Shown one piece after another: positions 27,955 to 37,456 of a stretch of 64,000 bases of DNA. The DNA lies in contig NZ_VLKE01000001.1 of the NCBI RefSeq assembly GCF_007830265.1, forward strand, positions 558,001 through 622,000. The letters are read 5' to 3'. The position numbers were made by a program, and so were the translations under genes. Every line of letters starts with the position of its first letter. Within the stretch, counting starts at the first letter, position 1. Origin of the DNA: Micromonospora olivasterospora (GTDB lineage: Bacteria > Actinomycetota > Actinomycetes > Mycobacteriales > Micromonosporaceae). Under the pieces are notes generated by a model. It searched no databases. It was not told the DNA's origin and saw nothing but the letters and a program-made list of their open reading frames with translations.

Positions 27955-27962
27955 TTACGTAA
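27955..27962. promoter_or_regulatory. Candidate SufR operator core in the sufR/ctaA divergent region
   Basis: An 8-base palindrome, TTACGTAA, 11 bases upstream of the sufR start in an otherwise GC-rich 115-base divergent region. Position suggests autoregulation of sufR. Prediction by eye. Confidence 0.35.
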
Positions 27963-28059
27963 TTCGCGGCGAGCCCGCAATCCGCCTTCCGGTGATCCGA
28001 ACCACCGGCACACCGGAGTCACCCGATCGGGCTCCACTACGGTGCGTAGGATTTGCCGC

Positions 28060-29016
28060 GTGAAGCGATCCGTCCGGTTCCCGGTCTCCGCCACCCTGCT
28101 GCGCCGGCTGGCGTACGCGTCGATCGTCGCGAACGTGGCCATCGTGGTCACGGGCGGAGCCGTCCGGCTGACCGCCTCCGGCCTGGGCTGCCCCACCTGG
28201 CCCCGGTGCACCGACGACTCCTACCACGCCACGCCTGAGATGGGCGTGCACGGGGTGATCGAGTACGGCAACCGGCTGCTCACCTTCGCCGTGGGCGCCA
28301 TCGCGTTGGCCGTCGTCGTGGCCGTGCTGCTGCACCGGCCGCGCCGACAGGGCCTGCTGCCGCTCGCGGTCGCGGTGCTGTTCGGCATCCCGGCGCAGGC
28401 GGTGATCGGCGGGATCACCGTGCTGACCAACCTCAACCCGTGGGTGGTCGGGCTGCACTTCCTCGCCTCGATGGTCGTGATCGCGGCCGCGTACGCGCTG
28501 TGGCGGCGCATCGGCAAGCCGGACGGCCCCACGCTGCCCACCGTGCCGGCGCCGCTGCGGGCGCTGGCGCTGCTCACCACCGTGGTCAGCGCCGCGGTGC
28601 TGGTCGTCGGCACCTGGGTCACCGGCAGCGGCCCGCACGCGGGCGACCACGGCGCGGCGCGCAACGGGCTCGACCCGGAGGCGATCTCCCAGGTGCACGC
28701 CGACGGCGTGTTCCTGCTGGTCGGGCTGTCCGTGGCGCTGGTCTTCGCGTTCCGCGCGGTGGGCGCCCGGCGGGCCGAGCGGGCGGCGGTCATGCTGCTC
28801 GCGGTGGAGCTGGGTCAGGGCGTGATCGGCTTCGTGCAGTACTTCACCCACCTGCCGGCGGTGCTGGTCGGCGCCCACATGCTCGGCTCCTGCCTGGTGC
28901 TGCTGGCCACCCTGGCGGTCCTGTCGTCCACCCGCGAACGCCGCCCGACCCCGGTCGCTCCGGCCGCCGCCGCGCCGGAGGCCACCCCGTCCGCCCCGGT
29001 CCCCGCCGCCGCCTGA
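28060..29016 (+). CDS. ctaA: Heme A synthase CtaA (COX15)
   Basis: 318 residues with eight membrane segments. The four heme-ligand His are visible in two repeats: HGVIEYGNRLL and GLHFLAS in the first half, QVHADGVFL and GAHMLGS in the second. The loop with two Cys (LGCPTWPRCTDD) is typical. It hydroxylates heme O to heme A for cytochrome oxidase. The GTG at 28060 lies 8 bases from a TAGGAT -10-like box (28047-28052), so the mRNA may be nearly leaderless. The last 25 residues are Ala/Pro-rich. Confidence 0.92.
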   Translation: MKRSVRFPVSATLLRRLAYASIVANVAIVVTGGAVRLTASGLGCPTWPRCTDDSYHATPEMGVHGVIEYGNRLLTFAVGAIALAVVVAVLLHRPRRQGLLPLAVAVLFGIPAQAVIGGITVLTNLNPWVVGLHFLASMVVIAAAYALWRRIGKPDGPTLPTVPAPLRALALLTTVVSAAVLVVGTWVTGSGPHAGDHGAARNGLDPEAISQVHADGVFLLVGLSVALVFAFRAVGARRAERAAVMLLAVELGQGVIGFVQYFTHLPAVLVGAHMLGSCLVLLATLAVLSSTRERRPTPVAPAAAAPEATPSAPVPAAA

Positions 29017-29117
29017 CCGCCCCCACCACCCGCCCACCCCCGCGCACTGCCCACCCGCGCTCCGCCCGCGCCCCGCACCGCAGGGGTCCGGGTGGCGCTC
29101 GCGGATCTTGCGGCGGG

Positions 29118-30043
29118 TCAGTGGGCGGAGCGGGACAGGCGCAGGCGGGTCAGGACGGCTTCGGCCAGACGGTCGGGGGCGCCGTCGGCGTACCCGATGA
29201 GCAGGCTCGGCTCGGTGAGCTCCAACTCGACCAGGACGGGCGCGCCGTCCGGGCCCGGGATCAGGTCGACCCGGGCGTACAGCAGGCGCTCCGGGCCACC
29301 CGGCACCGCCGTCAGGGCCCGCTCCGCGACGGTGAGCTGCTCGGGAGTGGCCGTGCGCGGGGTGATCGCCTCGGCCTTGTAGAGCCCCTCCACGCCCAGG
29401 TCGGGGCCGGTCAGCATCGGGCCCTTGCGGATGGCGTGGCTGAACCGGAGCCCGCCGGGACCGGCGAGGAACAGCAGCGCCGTCTCGCCCGCGGTGTCGA
29501 CCGCCGGCAGGTACGGCTGGACCATGGCGAGCCGGCCGGCGTCGGAGAGCCGGCGGACGTGCGCCACCGCAAGGGCGCGGTGCTCCGGGTCGGTCAGGTC
29601 GTACCGGCCGGTGTCCCGGCTGCCGATGCTGACCGCCGGCTTCACGACGTACTCGCCGCCCGCGGGGGGCTCCCAGGACTCGCCTGGGGCGACCCACGCG
29701 GTGGGCACGGTGGGCACCCCGGCCGCGGACAGCTCGGCCAGGTAGCGCTTGTCGGTGTTCCAGCGCACCACGTCGGCCGGGTCTGCCAGCCGGGACACGG
29801 TGTCGGCCCAGGCGACGAACTCGTCGCGGCGCAGCGCGTAGTCCCAGGGCGAACGGAGCACGACCAGGTCGTACGCCGCCCAGTCGACCGCCGGGTCGTC
29901 CCAGACCGCGGCGGAGACGGTGACGCCCCGCCCGGTCAGGGGGCGAGCGGGAGCCGGTCGTCCGGGTCGAGGTCGGACAGCTCGGCGCAGGTAACGAGAG
30001 CGACCCGGGGTTCCCCCCGGGTCGGCTGGTGGGTGGTGGTCAA
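29118..30043 (-). pseudogene. ATP-grasp protein, one-base frameshift
   Basis: The 3' part (from 29861) encodes LRSPWDYALRRDEFVAW, YVVKPAVSIGSRDTGRY and RVDLIPGPDGAPVLVELELTEPSLL, an ATP-grasp ligase of the type with no assigned product. Upstream, another frame starting at the TTG at 30043 gives RVALVTCAELSDLDPDDRLPLAP and hits TGA at 29936-29938. Adding one G in the GGGGG run at 29939-29943 joins the frames as LAPLTGRGVTVSAAVWDDPAVDW and gives 309 codons in all. Either a real mutation or a homopolymer sequencing error. Confidence 0.7.
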
Positions 30044-30049
30044 CTTATG

Positions 30050-30385
30050 TCAACGGGCCATCGTGCGCCGGGCCATGGACCGCCAGAGGTCGTTGCTCGG
30101 GCGCATCTGGTCCATCAGTTCGCGCTCCCAGGCGTTCTCGACGGCGACTCCGGCCGTGGCGCAGGCCTGCCGCGCGACGTCGGTGCCGTCGGCGAACTGG
30201 TCGGCCCATGCCCCGTCCGCGCCGACGAGGACGATGCGCGCCCCCCGCTTGCCGACGTACTCGATGACCGCCTTCGCCCCGCCGTGCCCGGCGGCGAACG
30301 ACTTGATGCCCGCGACGAGGCCGTTGGGGGCCTGCGCGGCGACGGGCTGCTCGGCCGTCAGCGTCGTATCGGAACCATCTGCCAT
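30050..30385 (-). CDS. Small protein of unknown function
   Basis: 111 residues. A Thr/Ala/Gln-rich start is followed by an alpha/beta segment: GGAKAVIEYVGKRGARIVLVGADGAWADQFADGTDVARQACATAGV, then an amphipathic helix ENAWERELMDQMRPSNDLWRSMARR. I do not recognise the family. It is not secreted and has no membrane segment. The upstream 250 bases have much lower GC than the rest, with an inverted repeat at 30478-30532 that might be regulatory. Start at the ATG at 30385 by codon pattern. Confidence 0.6.
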   Translation of the reverse strand: MADGSDTTLTAEQPVAAQAPNGLVAGIKSFAAGHGGAKAVIEYVGKRGARIVLVGADGAWADQFADGTDVARQACATAGVAVENAWERELMDQMRPSNDLWRSMARRTMAR

Positions 30386-30784
30386 GACGCGAAGCGTAAG
30401 CAGACTTCCGCCCGGGCGCGCGACAACCATGAACCAATTGTGATTCCAATTACCTGCACGTTTAAGGAAGACCACAGGCAACTTGCCCGTTTATATCCAT
30501 ATTTGAGAGACCAAAAGGCAGCGGCAAGTTGCACGATCCGTAACAGGTTGAGCGGAGCGGGCCCATGCCAAAAATCTCCGATGGACGACATAAGCCGGAC
30601 AACCCGTCCATGATGACCATTTGTCAGCACTCACGGCGGGCCGGAGCCCCGGCGCCCCGGAGCCCCGGAGCCCCGCGATCTTGCACTTTCCGCCCCCTAT
30701 ATATGGGGTTCTGCCCGATTCGCCCGGGCCGAAAGTGCAAGATCGCGGAGGGAGTGGCCGCGGGGGGAGTGGCCGCGGGGGGGG
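30386..30784. other. Low-GC intergenic region with two inverted repeats
   Basis: About 400 bases without a convincing gene. From roughly 30425 to 30620 base composition is clearly richer in A and T than anything else in the window. It holds a 10-base inverted repeat (30478-30487 and 30523-30532) upstream of the 111-residue gene. The right part contains the 18-base palindrome listed separately, which follows ctaB. A 90-codon minus-strand frame here has no coding character. Confidence 0.6.
30673..30748. repeat. 18-bp perfect inverted repeat, probable terminator of ctaB
   Basis: Arms 30673-30690 (CCGCGATCTTGCACTTTC) and 30731-30748 are exact reverse complements around a 40-base spacer that itself contains CCCCTATATATGGGG. 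It begins 37 bases past the ctaB stop on the minus strand. The extended perfect match and flanking GC repeats suggest a dispersed palindromic element used as a terminator. Confidence 0.6.
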
Positions 30785-31744
30785 TTAGAGCAGGGCGTCT
30801 GCCGCTACGGCGGCGAAGAGGATCGTCAGGTAGACGTACGACCAGTGGAACAGCCGCATCGGCCGGACCGCCCCGCCCCGGGCCACCTGGCGGCACAGCC
30901 TGTGCGCCTCGACCACGAAGATCCCGCCGGCCACCAGCGCGGTGACGCCGTAGATCGGGCTCATCCCCAGCGGCCACACGGCCAGCGACGACAGCAGGGT
31001 CAGCCAGGCGAACAGGATGATCTCGGCGTTGACCCGGCGAGCGGAGGCCACGACCGGCAACATCGGGATGCCGGCGCGGGCGTAGTCGGTTTTGTACTTC
31101 ATCGCCAGCGGGTAGAAGTGCGGCATCTGCCAGAAGAACACGACCGCGAACAGCGCCCAGGCGGCCGGGGCCAGCGAGCCGGTCACCGCGGCCCAGCCGA
31201 TCAGCACGGGCGCCGCCCCGCAGGCGCCGCCCCAGAAGGTGTTCTGCGGCGTCGTGCGCTTGAGCCAGAGCGTGTAGACCAGGTCGTAGTAGGCGATCGC
31301 CGCCAGGGTCAGCCCGGCGGCCAGCCAGTTGGTGAACGCCGCCATCAGCGCCACCGAGACCACCGCGAGCACCAGCCCGAACACCAGGGCGCTGCGCGGC
31401 GACACGGTGTGCGTCGGCAGCGGCCGGCGCTTGGTGCGCCGCATCAACTGGTCGATGTCCCGGTCGATGTAGCAGTTCAGGACGCTGGCCGCGCCGGCGG
31501 CGAGCGAGCCGCCCACGAGCACCACCGCCATCAGCCACAGCGACGGCAGCCCGCCCTCGGCCAGCATCATCGCCGGGACGGTCGTGACCAGCAGCAACTC
31601 GACGATGCGCGGCTTGGTGAGGGCGACGTACGCGGAGACCACCGCCCGGGCGTCCCGCCGGGCGACCGCCGGCGCCTCGGCCACCGTGCGCACCGGCGGC
31701 TGCCCGGCAGAGTCGCTGACGGGGCGCTCGGTGATCATGCTCAC
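30785..31744 (-). CDS. ctaB: Protoheme IX farnesyltransferase (heme O synthase) CtaB
   Basis: 319 residues, a UbiA-type prenyltransferase with about nine membrane segments. The first Asp motif is [15 protein letters not shown] and the second [28 protein letters not shown] at the start and [20 protein letters not shown] in the middle are typical of heme O synthases. It makes heme O, the substrate of CtaA. The GTG at 31744 has GGAAGGTGG upstream; an ATG two codons later is an alternative. Divergent from tkt. Confidence 0.93.
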   Translation of the reverse strand: MSMITERPVSDSAGQPPVRTVAEAPAVARRDARAVVSAYVALTKPRIVELLLVTTVPAMMLAEGGLPSLWLMAVVLVGGSLAAGAASVLNCYIDRDIDQLMRRTKRRPLPTHTVSPRSALVFGLVLAVVSVALMAAFTNWLAAGLTLAAIAYYDLVYTLWLKRTTPQNTFWGGACGAAPVLIGWAAVTGSLAPAAWALFAVVFFWQMPHFYPLAMKYKTDYARAGIPMLPVVASARRVNAEIILFAWLTLLSSLAVWPLGMSPIYGVTALVAGGIFVVEAHRLCRQVARGGAVRPMRLFHWSYVYLTILFAAVAADALL

Positions 31745-32042
31745 GGATTGCCACCTTCCGGCGTTGGCGGAGTCGCCACGGTCCACCGTCGGGCGGACCG
31801 CAGGGAGGAGGTACGGGTCGGTCGGACCCGTCCGGGCCCACACACCGCCCACAGACTACGCGTCGTCGTTTTGGCTGCCCTGGCGACCCGACAACGGTGC
31901 GGACCGTCACACCCCCGGAGGAACGGCCGATTCAGGCACACCGGCACAGAGCGGCATGCACAGATCCCCGGTCGCCCGTTTAGAACCACTCGATAGGGTC
32001 ACTACCGAGGGTTCCGCCCAACTGCCGAGGAGCACAACCATC

Positions 32043-34181
32043 GTGGCTGCCAACCGACCCGAGCAACCCGCACTCAACTGGTCCGACCTCGACCGCCGGG
32101 CCGTCGACCTCGTCCGCGTACTGGCCATGGACGCCGTGGAGAAATCCGGCAACGGCCACCCCGGCACCGCGATGAGCCTCGCCCCCGCGGCGTACCTGCT
32201 GTTCAACCGGGTGATGCGGCACAACCCGGCCGACCCGAACTGGCCCGGGCGGGACCGCTTCGTGCTCTCGGCCGGCCACTCCAGCCTGACCCTCTACATC
32301 CAGCTCTTCCTCTCCGGCTACCCGCTGGGCCTGGACGACCTCAAGGCGCTGCGGCAGTGGGGCTCGCTGACCCCGGGCCACCCCGAGCACGGCCACACCC
32401 CGGGCGTGGAGACCACCACCGGCCCGCTCGGCCAGGGCATCGGCAACGCGGTCGGCATGGCCATGGCGGCCCGCCGCGAGCGCGGCCTGTTCGACCCGGA
32501 GGCCGAGCCCGGCGCCTCGGTCTTCGACCACGACATCTGGTGCATCGCCTCCGACGGCGACATCGAGGAGGGCATCAGCCACGAGGCCAGCGCCCTCGCC
32601 GGCCACCAGCAGCTGGGCAACCTCACGCTGATCTACGACGACAACGAGATCTCGATCGAGGACGACACCCGCATCGCCAAGAGCGAGGACGTGGCGGCCC
32701 GCTACGCGGCGTACGGCTGGCACGTGCAGACCGTCGACTGGCGCGCCGGCGACGCCGACCAGGGCGAGTACCACGAGGACGTCGAGGCGCTGTACCGGGC
32801 CCTGCTGGCCGCGAAGGCCGAGACCGGCCGCCCCTCCTTCATCGCGCTGCGCACCATCATCGGCTGGCCCGCGCCGAACAAGAAGAACACCGGCAAGATC
32901 CACGGCTCGGCGCTCGGCGCCGACGAGGTGGCCGCGACCAAGCAGCTCCTCGGCTTCGACCCGGCCCAGACCTTCCAGGTCGACGACGACGTCCTCGGCC
33001 ACGCCCGCCAGGTGCTGCGGCGCGGCGCCGGCGCCCAGCAGGAGTGGGACGCGGCGTACGCCGACTGGGCGAAGGCCAACCCGGAGCGCAAGGCGCGCTG
33101 GGACCGGATGGCCGCGCGGACCCTCCCGCAGGGCTGGGCCGACGCCCTGCCGACCTTCCCGGCCGACGCCAAGGGCGTCGCCACCCGGGCCGCCTCCGGC
33201 AAGGTGCTGGAGGCCCTCGCGCCGGTGCTGCCCGAGCTGTGGGGCGGCTCGGCCGACCTGGCCGAGAGCAACAACACCACCATGAAGGGCGAGCCGTCGT
33301 TCATCCCTGCGGCCTTCGCCACGAAGGAGTTCCCGGGCCACGAGTACGGCCGCACGCTGCACTTCGGCATCCGCGAGCACGCCATGGGCGCGATCCTCAA
33401 CGGCATCGCCCTGCACGGCGGCACCCGCCCGTACGGCGGCACGTTCCTGGTGTTCAGCGACTACATGCGCCCCTCCGTCCGGCTCGCCGCCCTGATGAAG
33501 CTGCCGGTGGTCTACGTCTGGACGCACGACTCGATCGGCCTCGGCGAGGATGGCCCCACCCACCAGCCGGTGGAGCACCTGACCGCGCTGCGGGCCATCC
33601 CCGGCCTCGACGTGGTCCGCCCCGCCGACGCCAACGAGACCGTGTGGGCGTGGCGGCAGGCCCTGGAGCACACGGACCGGCCGACGGCCCTGGCGCTCAG
33701 CCGCCAGGCGCTGCCGACGCTCGACCGCTCGACCCTGGCCGGCGCCGAGGGCGTCGCCAAGGGCGGCTACGTGCTGGCCGAGGCGTCCACCGGCCAGCCG
33801 CAGGTGATCCTCATCGGCACCGGCTCCGAGGTGCAGCTCTGCCTCGCCGCGCGGGAGCGGCTGGAGGCCGACGGCACCCCCACCCGGGTGGTGTCGATGC
33901 CGTGCCAGGAGTGGTTCCTCGCCCAGAACGAGGCGTACCGGGAGTCGGTGCTGCCGCGCGGGGTAAAGGCACGGGTGAGCGTGGAGGCGGGCATCGGCAT
34001 GTCCTGGCGCGCGGTCGTCGGCGACTCCGGCGAGAGCGTCAGCCTGGAGCACTACGGCGCGAGCGCCCCGCACACCGTGCTCTTCGAACAGTTCGGGTTC
34101 ACCCCCGACCGGATCGTGGCCGCCGCGCACGCGGCGCTGACCCGGGTGGGCGAGATCACCGGTTTCACGACCGGCAACTGA
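32043..34181 (+). CDS. tkt: Transketolase
   Basis: 712 residues, thiamine-diphosphate enzyme of the pentose phosphate pathway. Visible are [36 protein letters not shown], the metal/ThDP motif [13 protein letters not shown] (as SDGDIEEG), and the second-domain H-loop [17 protein letters not shown] and [19 protein letters not shown]. The GTG at 32043 was chosen over longer frames because sequence before it is promoter-like and GAGGAG lies 11-15 bases upstream. First of the tkt-tal pair. Confidence 0.95.
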   Translation: MAANRPEQPALNWSDLDRRAVDLVRVLAMDAVEKSGNGHPGTAMSLAPAAYLLFNRVMRHNPADPNWPGRDRFVLSAGHSSLTLYIQLFLSGYPLGLDDLKALRQWGSLTPGHPEHGHTPGVETTTGPLGQGIGNAVGMAMAARRERGLFDPEAEPGASVFDHDIWCIASDGDIEEGISHEASALAGHQQLGNLTLIYDDNEISIEDDTRIAKSEDVAARYAAYGWHVQTVDWRAGDADQGEYHEDVEALYRALLAAKAETGRPSFIALRTIIGWPAPNKKNTGKIHGSALGADEVAATKQLLGFDPAQTFQVDDDVLGHARQVLRRGAGAQQEWDAAYADWAKANPERKARWDRMAARTLPQGWADALPTFPADAKGVATRAASGKVLEALAPVLPELWGGSADLAESNNTTMKGEPSFIPAAFATKEFPGHEYGRTLHFGIREHAMGAILNGIALHGGTRPYGGTFLVFSDYMRPSVRLAALMKLPVVYVWTHDSIGLGEDGPTHQPVEHLTALRAIPGLDVVRPADANETVWAWRQALEHTDRPTALALSRQALPTLDRSTLAGAEGVAKGGYVLAEASTGQPQVILIGTGSEVQLCLAARERLEADGTPTRVVSMPCQEWFLAQNEAYRESVLPRGVKARVSVEAGIGMSWRAVVGDSGESVSLEHYGASAPHTVLFEQFGFTPDRIVAAAHAALTRVGEITGFTTGN

Positions 34182-34197
34182 GGGGAGCGTTGACGAC

Positions 34198-35376
34198 ATG
34201 ACGGACAGGCTGGGTGACCTCAGCGCCGCCGGGGTGGCGGTGTGGCTCGACGACCTCTCCCGGACGCGGCTGAGCTCCGGCGGGCTGGACCAGCTACGCC
34301 GGGAGAAGCACGTGGTCGGGGTGACCACGAACCCGACGATCTTCGCCAAGGCGCTCGGCGACGCCGCCGAGTACGACTGGCAGCTGCGCGACCTCGCCGC
34401 CCGGGGGGTAAACGTCGAGGAGGCCGTGCGCATGCTCACCACGTACGACGTGCGGTGGGCCTGCGACGTGATGCGCCCGGCGTACGACGCCAGCGCCGGC
34501 GTCGACGGCCGGGTGTCCATCGAGGTGGACCCGCGGCTGGCCCACGAGACGGCCAGGACCGTCGCCGAGGCCAAGGCGCTGTGGTGGCTGGTCGACCGCC
34601 CGAACCTGTTCATCAAGATCCCGGCCACCGAGGCGGGGCTGCCGGCGATCACCGCGACCCTGGCCGAGGGGATCAGCGTCAACGTCACGCTGATCTTCGG
34701 CCTGGACCGCTACTCGCAGGTGATGGACGCCTTCCTCGCCGGGCTGGAGCAGGCGAAGGCAAACGGCCACGACCTGTCGAAGATCGGCTCGGTGGCGTCG
34801 TTCTTCGTCTCCCGCGTCGACACGGAGGTGGACAAGCGGCTGGAGAAGATCGGCTCCGCCGAGGCCAAGGCGCTGCGCGGCAAGGCCGCCGTGGCGAACG
34901 CCCGGCTGGCGTACGAGCGCTACAGCGCGGTCTTCTCCTCCGACCGGTGGCAGGCCCTGGCCGACGCCGGCGCCCACCCGCAGCGCCCGCTGTGGGCGTC
35001 CACCTCGACGAAGAACCCGGACTACCGGGACGTGATCTACGTGGAGGAGCTGATCGCGCCCGGCACGGTGAACACCATGCCGGAGGCGGTGGTCCACGCC
35101 TTCGCCGAGCACGGCGAGACCCACCCCGACACCGTCACCGGCGCCTACGACGACGCCCGCGAGGTCTTCACCGGCCTGGCGGCGCTCGGCGTGGACATGT
35201 CCGACGTGATCGCCACGCTGGAGCGGGAGGGCGTGGAGAAGTTCGAAGCCAGCTGGGTGGAGTTGCTCGACGGCGTCCGGCGCTCCCTCACGTCGGCGGG
35301 CAAGGGCAGCGGGCGGCCCGGTCAGGCCGCCAAGGACAGCGGCCGGGCCGCCGAGAAGGCGGGGGGCAACGCGTGA
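34198..35376 (+). CDS. tal: Transaldolase
   Basis: 392 residues, the long actinobacterial type. The Schiff-base Lys is in [16 protein letters not shown]; other landmarks are [13 protein letters not shown] at the start and [22 protein letters not shown]. The C-terminus carries a Gly/Lys/Ala-rich tail of about 30 residues. AGGGGAGCG precedes the ATG at 34198, 16 bases after the tkt stop. Followed by a strong terminator. Confidence 0.95.
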   Translation: MTDRLGDLSAAGVAVWLDDLSRTRLSSGGLDQLRREKHVVGVTTNPTIFAKALGDAAEYDWQLRDLAARGVNVEEAVRMLTTYDVRWACDVMRPAYDASAGVDGRVSIEVDPRLAHETARTVAEAKALWWLVDRPNLFIKIPATEAGLPAITATLAEGISVNVTLIFGLDRYSQVMDAFLAGLEQAKANGHDLSKIGSVASFFVSRVDTEVDKRLEKIGSAEAKALRGKAAVANARLAYERYSAVFSSDRWQALADAGAHPQRPLWASTSTKNPDYRDVIYVEELIAPGTVNTMPEAVVHAFAEHGETHPDTVTGAYDDAREVFTGLAALGVDMSDVIATLEREGVEKFEASWVELLDGVRRSLTSAGKGSGRPGQAAKDSGRAAEKAGGNA

Positions 35377-35388
35377 CGTACGGCCGCG

Positions 35389-35421
35389 GACGCGCCCCGG
35401 GGCACCGCCCCGGGGCGCGTC
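35389..35421 (+). terminator. Terminator after tal
   Basis: Perfect 15-base stem (35389-35403 and 35407-35421) with a 3-base loop, 13 bases beyond the tal stop. Confidence 0.75.
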
Positions 35422-35515
35422 GCGCCGCCGGTCGCCGGGAACCCGGGACGGGCGCCGCCGCCGGCCGCCGCAGGTCCGGGACGCGCAGCCCCCTCCGCCC
35501 CGCGGGGGTGGCGAC

Positions 35516-37165
35516 GTGAGCGACCTGCTGTCCGGCTCCCCCGAGGCGGCGGCCGGGCTGGCCGTGTACGGCGCGGACGCGGTCGACCGGTCCGCGCCCG
35601 CCTCCGTCCGGGACGCCCTCGTACGCCGGGGCGTGCCGGCGAAACTGGCCGCGAAGGACCCGACGCTGTGGGGCCCGGAGGCCGAGGCCGAGGCGCGCGT
35701 CCGCCTCGGCTGGCTGGACACCCACCGGCGCAGCTGGGAGCTGCTCCCCCAGCTCGCCGAACTGACCGCCGAGCTGGCCGACCTGGATCACGTGGTCCTC
35801 GCCGGCATGGGCGGCTCGTCGCTGGCCCCCGAGGTGATCGCCCGCACGCTGGGCCGGCCGCTGACCGTGCTCGACACCACCGACCCGGGCCAGGTCCGCC
35901 GGGCGCTGGCCGACCGCCTGGAACGCACCGTCGTCGTGGTGGCCAGCAAGTCCGGCTCGACGGTGGAGACCGACAGCCACCTGCGGGCGTACCGGCAGGC
36001 GTTCCTGGACGCCGGGCTGACCGCGGCGGAGGCCGGCCGGCACTTCGTGGTGGTCACCGACCCGGGCTCCCCGCTGGAGGCCGCCGCCGTCGAACTGGGC
36101 GCCGTCACGGTGCTCGCCGACCCGCAGGTCGGCGGCCGGTACGCGGCGCTGACCGCGTTCGGGCTGGTGCCGGCCGCGCTGGCCGGGGTCGAGGTGACCG
36201 AACTGCTGGACCAGGCCGACGCGCTCGCCGACGCCCTCGGGCGCGACACCGACAACCCCGGCCTGGCGCTGGGCGCCGCCCTCGGCGCCGCGGCCACCCT
36301 CGGCCGGGACAAGCTGGCCCTGGTCTCCGACGGCACGGGGCTGGACGGGCTCGGCGACTGGATCGAGCAGCTCGTCGCCGAGTCGACCGGCAAGGCGGGG
36401 CTCGGCATCCTGCCCGTCGCGCCGGAGTCCCCGGCCGCCCCCGCCGGCAGCGGCCCGGACCTGCTGACCGTCACCTACGGCGGCGCGCTGTCCGCCGGAG
36501 ACGTCCCCGGCGGCGGCTGCGAACCGGACGTGGCGGTCAACGGCCCGCTCGGCGCCCAGTTCCTGACCTGGGAGTACGCGACCGCGGTGGCGGCGGTGGT
36601 GCTCGGGGTGAACCCGTTCGACCAGCCGAACGTCGCGGAGAGCAAGGAGAACACCCGGCGCATCCTGGCCTCCGGCGCGCCGGCGGAGGCGCCGTCGTTC
36701 ACCGAGGGGGCGATCGAGGTGTACGCCCCGGCGGGCGCCCCCGCCGACCTGGCCGGCGTGCTGCACCACCTGCTCGACGGGATCGCCGGCGACGGCTACC
36801 TCGCCGTCATGGCGTACCTGGACCGGATCGGCGACGCCGAGGTGGCGGGCCTGCGCCCGCTGCTCGGGCAGGCGACCGGCCGGCCGGTGACCTTCGGCTG
36901 GGGGCCGCGCTTCCTGCACTCCACCGGCCAGTACCACAAGGGCGGCCCGGGGGTGGGCACGTTCCTTCAGCTGACCGGTACGGTCGGGGATGATCTGCCG
37001 GTGCCCGGGCAGCCGTACTCCTTCGGGGAGCTGCAGGCGGCCCAGGCCGCCGGCGACCGGCAGGCCCTGGCCGGCCGGAAGCGGCCGCTGCTGCGGCTGC
37101 ACCTGACCGACCGGTCGGCGGGGGTGGCCCAGCTGCTCGATGCTGCGCGGCGGTTACGGGCGTGA
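35516..37165 (+). CDS. pgi: Glucose-6-phosphate isomerase
   Basis: 549 residues with two SIS-type domains. Recognisable are VLAGMGGSSLAPEVIART (residues about 95-112), the sugar-phosphate loop VVVASKSGSTVETDSHL, WEYATAVAAVVLGVNPFDQPNVAESK and the C-terminal HSTGQYHKGGPGVGTFLQLT. Interconverts glucose-6-P and fructose-6-P. GTG start at 35516. It feeds the zwf-opcA genes downstream, to which it is linked by the 59-bp repeats. Confidence 0.93.
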   Translation: MSDLLSGSPEAAAGLAVYGADAVDRSAPASVRDALVRRGVPAKLAAKDPTLWGPEAEAEARVRLGWLDTHRRSWELLPQLAELTAELADLDHVVLAGMGGSSLAPEVIARTLGRPLTVLDTTDPGQVRRALADRLERTVVVVASKSGSTVETDSHLRAYRQAFLDAGLTAAEAGRHFVVVTDPGSPLEAAAVELGAVTVLADPQVGGRYAALTAFGLVPAALAGVEVTELLDQADALADALGRDTDNPGLALGAALGAAATLGRDKLALVSDGTGLDGLGDWIEQLVAESTGKAGLGILPVAPESPAAPAGSGPDLLTVTYGGALSAGDVPGGGCEPDVAVNGPLGAQFLTWEYATAVAAVVLGVNPFDQPNVAESKENTRRILASGAPAEAPSFTEGAIEVYAPAGAPADLAGVLHHLLDGIAGDGYLAVMAYLDRIGDAEVAGLRPLLGQATGRPVTFGWGPRFLHSTGQYHKGGPGVGTFLQLTGTVGDDLPVPGQPYSFGELQAAQAAGDRQALAGRKRPLLRLHLTDRSAGVAQLLDAARRLRA

Positions 37166-37197
37166 CGATGGACGATGTGGAACCACGAGGAGACAGC

Positions 37198-37456
37198 GTG
37201 AGCGCGAGGAGTGAGCCGATCCTGCGAGCCCCGCAGTCGCGAACCGAGGTGGCAATGTGAGCGCGAGGAGTGAGCCGATCCTGCGAGCCCCGCAGTCGCG
37301 AACCGAGGTGGCAATGTGAGCGCGAGGAGTGAGCCGATCCTGCGAGCCCCGCAGTCGCGAACCGAGGTGGCAATGTGAGCGCGAGGAGTGAGCCGATCCT
37401 GCGAGCCCCGCAGTCGCGAACCGAGGTGGTGCTGTGAGCGCGAGGAGTGAGACGGC
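37198..37456 (+). repeat. Four tandem 59-bp repeats plus a truncated fifth: chain of coupled micro-ORFs
   Basis: GTG starts at 37198, 37257, 37316 and 37375 are exactly 59 bases apart. Each opens a 20-codon ORF (MSARSEPILRAPQSR and so on) whose TGA overlaps the next GTG as GTGA. A fifth start at 37434 opens an 8-codon ORF whose TGA overlaps the GTG of zwf at 37457. The first unit has AGGAG 5-9 bases upstream, and each unit ends with a GAGGTGG ribosome-binding-like run. Units 2-4 are almost identical. Same family as 11439-11556. Confidence 0.92.

Noticed and set aside
21103..28060. Unusual SUF gene order
   Set aside because: sufR-B-D-ferredoxin-C-S-U-sufT is the normal actinobacterial order; overlaps are common.
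30358..30630. 90-codon minus-strand ORF in the AT-rich island
   Set aside because: No coding pattern, crosses the start of a better-supported gene, and contains the inverted repeat.
37198..37456. CRISPR-like array
   Set aside because: Units are directly adjacent with no variable spacers, and each is a coupled ORF. No cas genes nearby.
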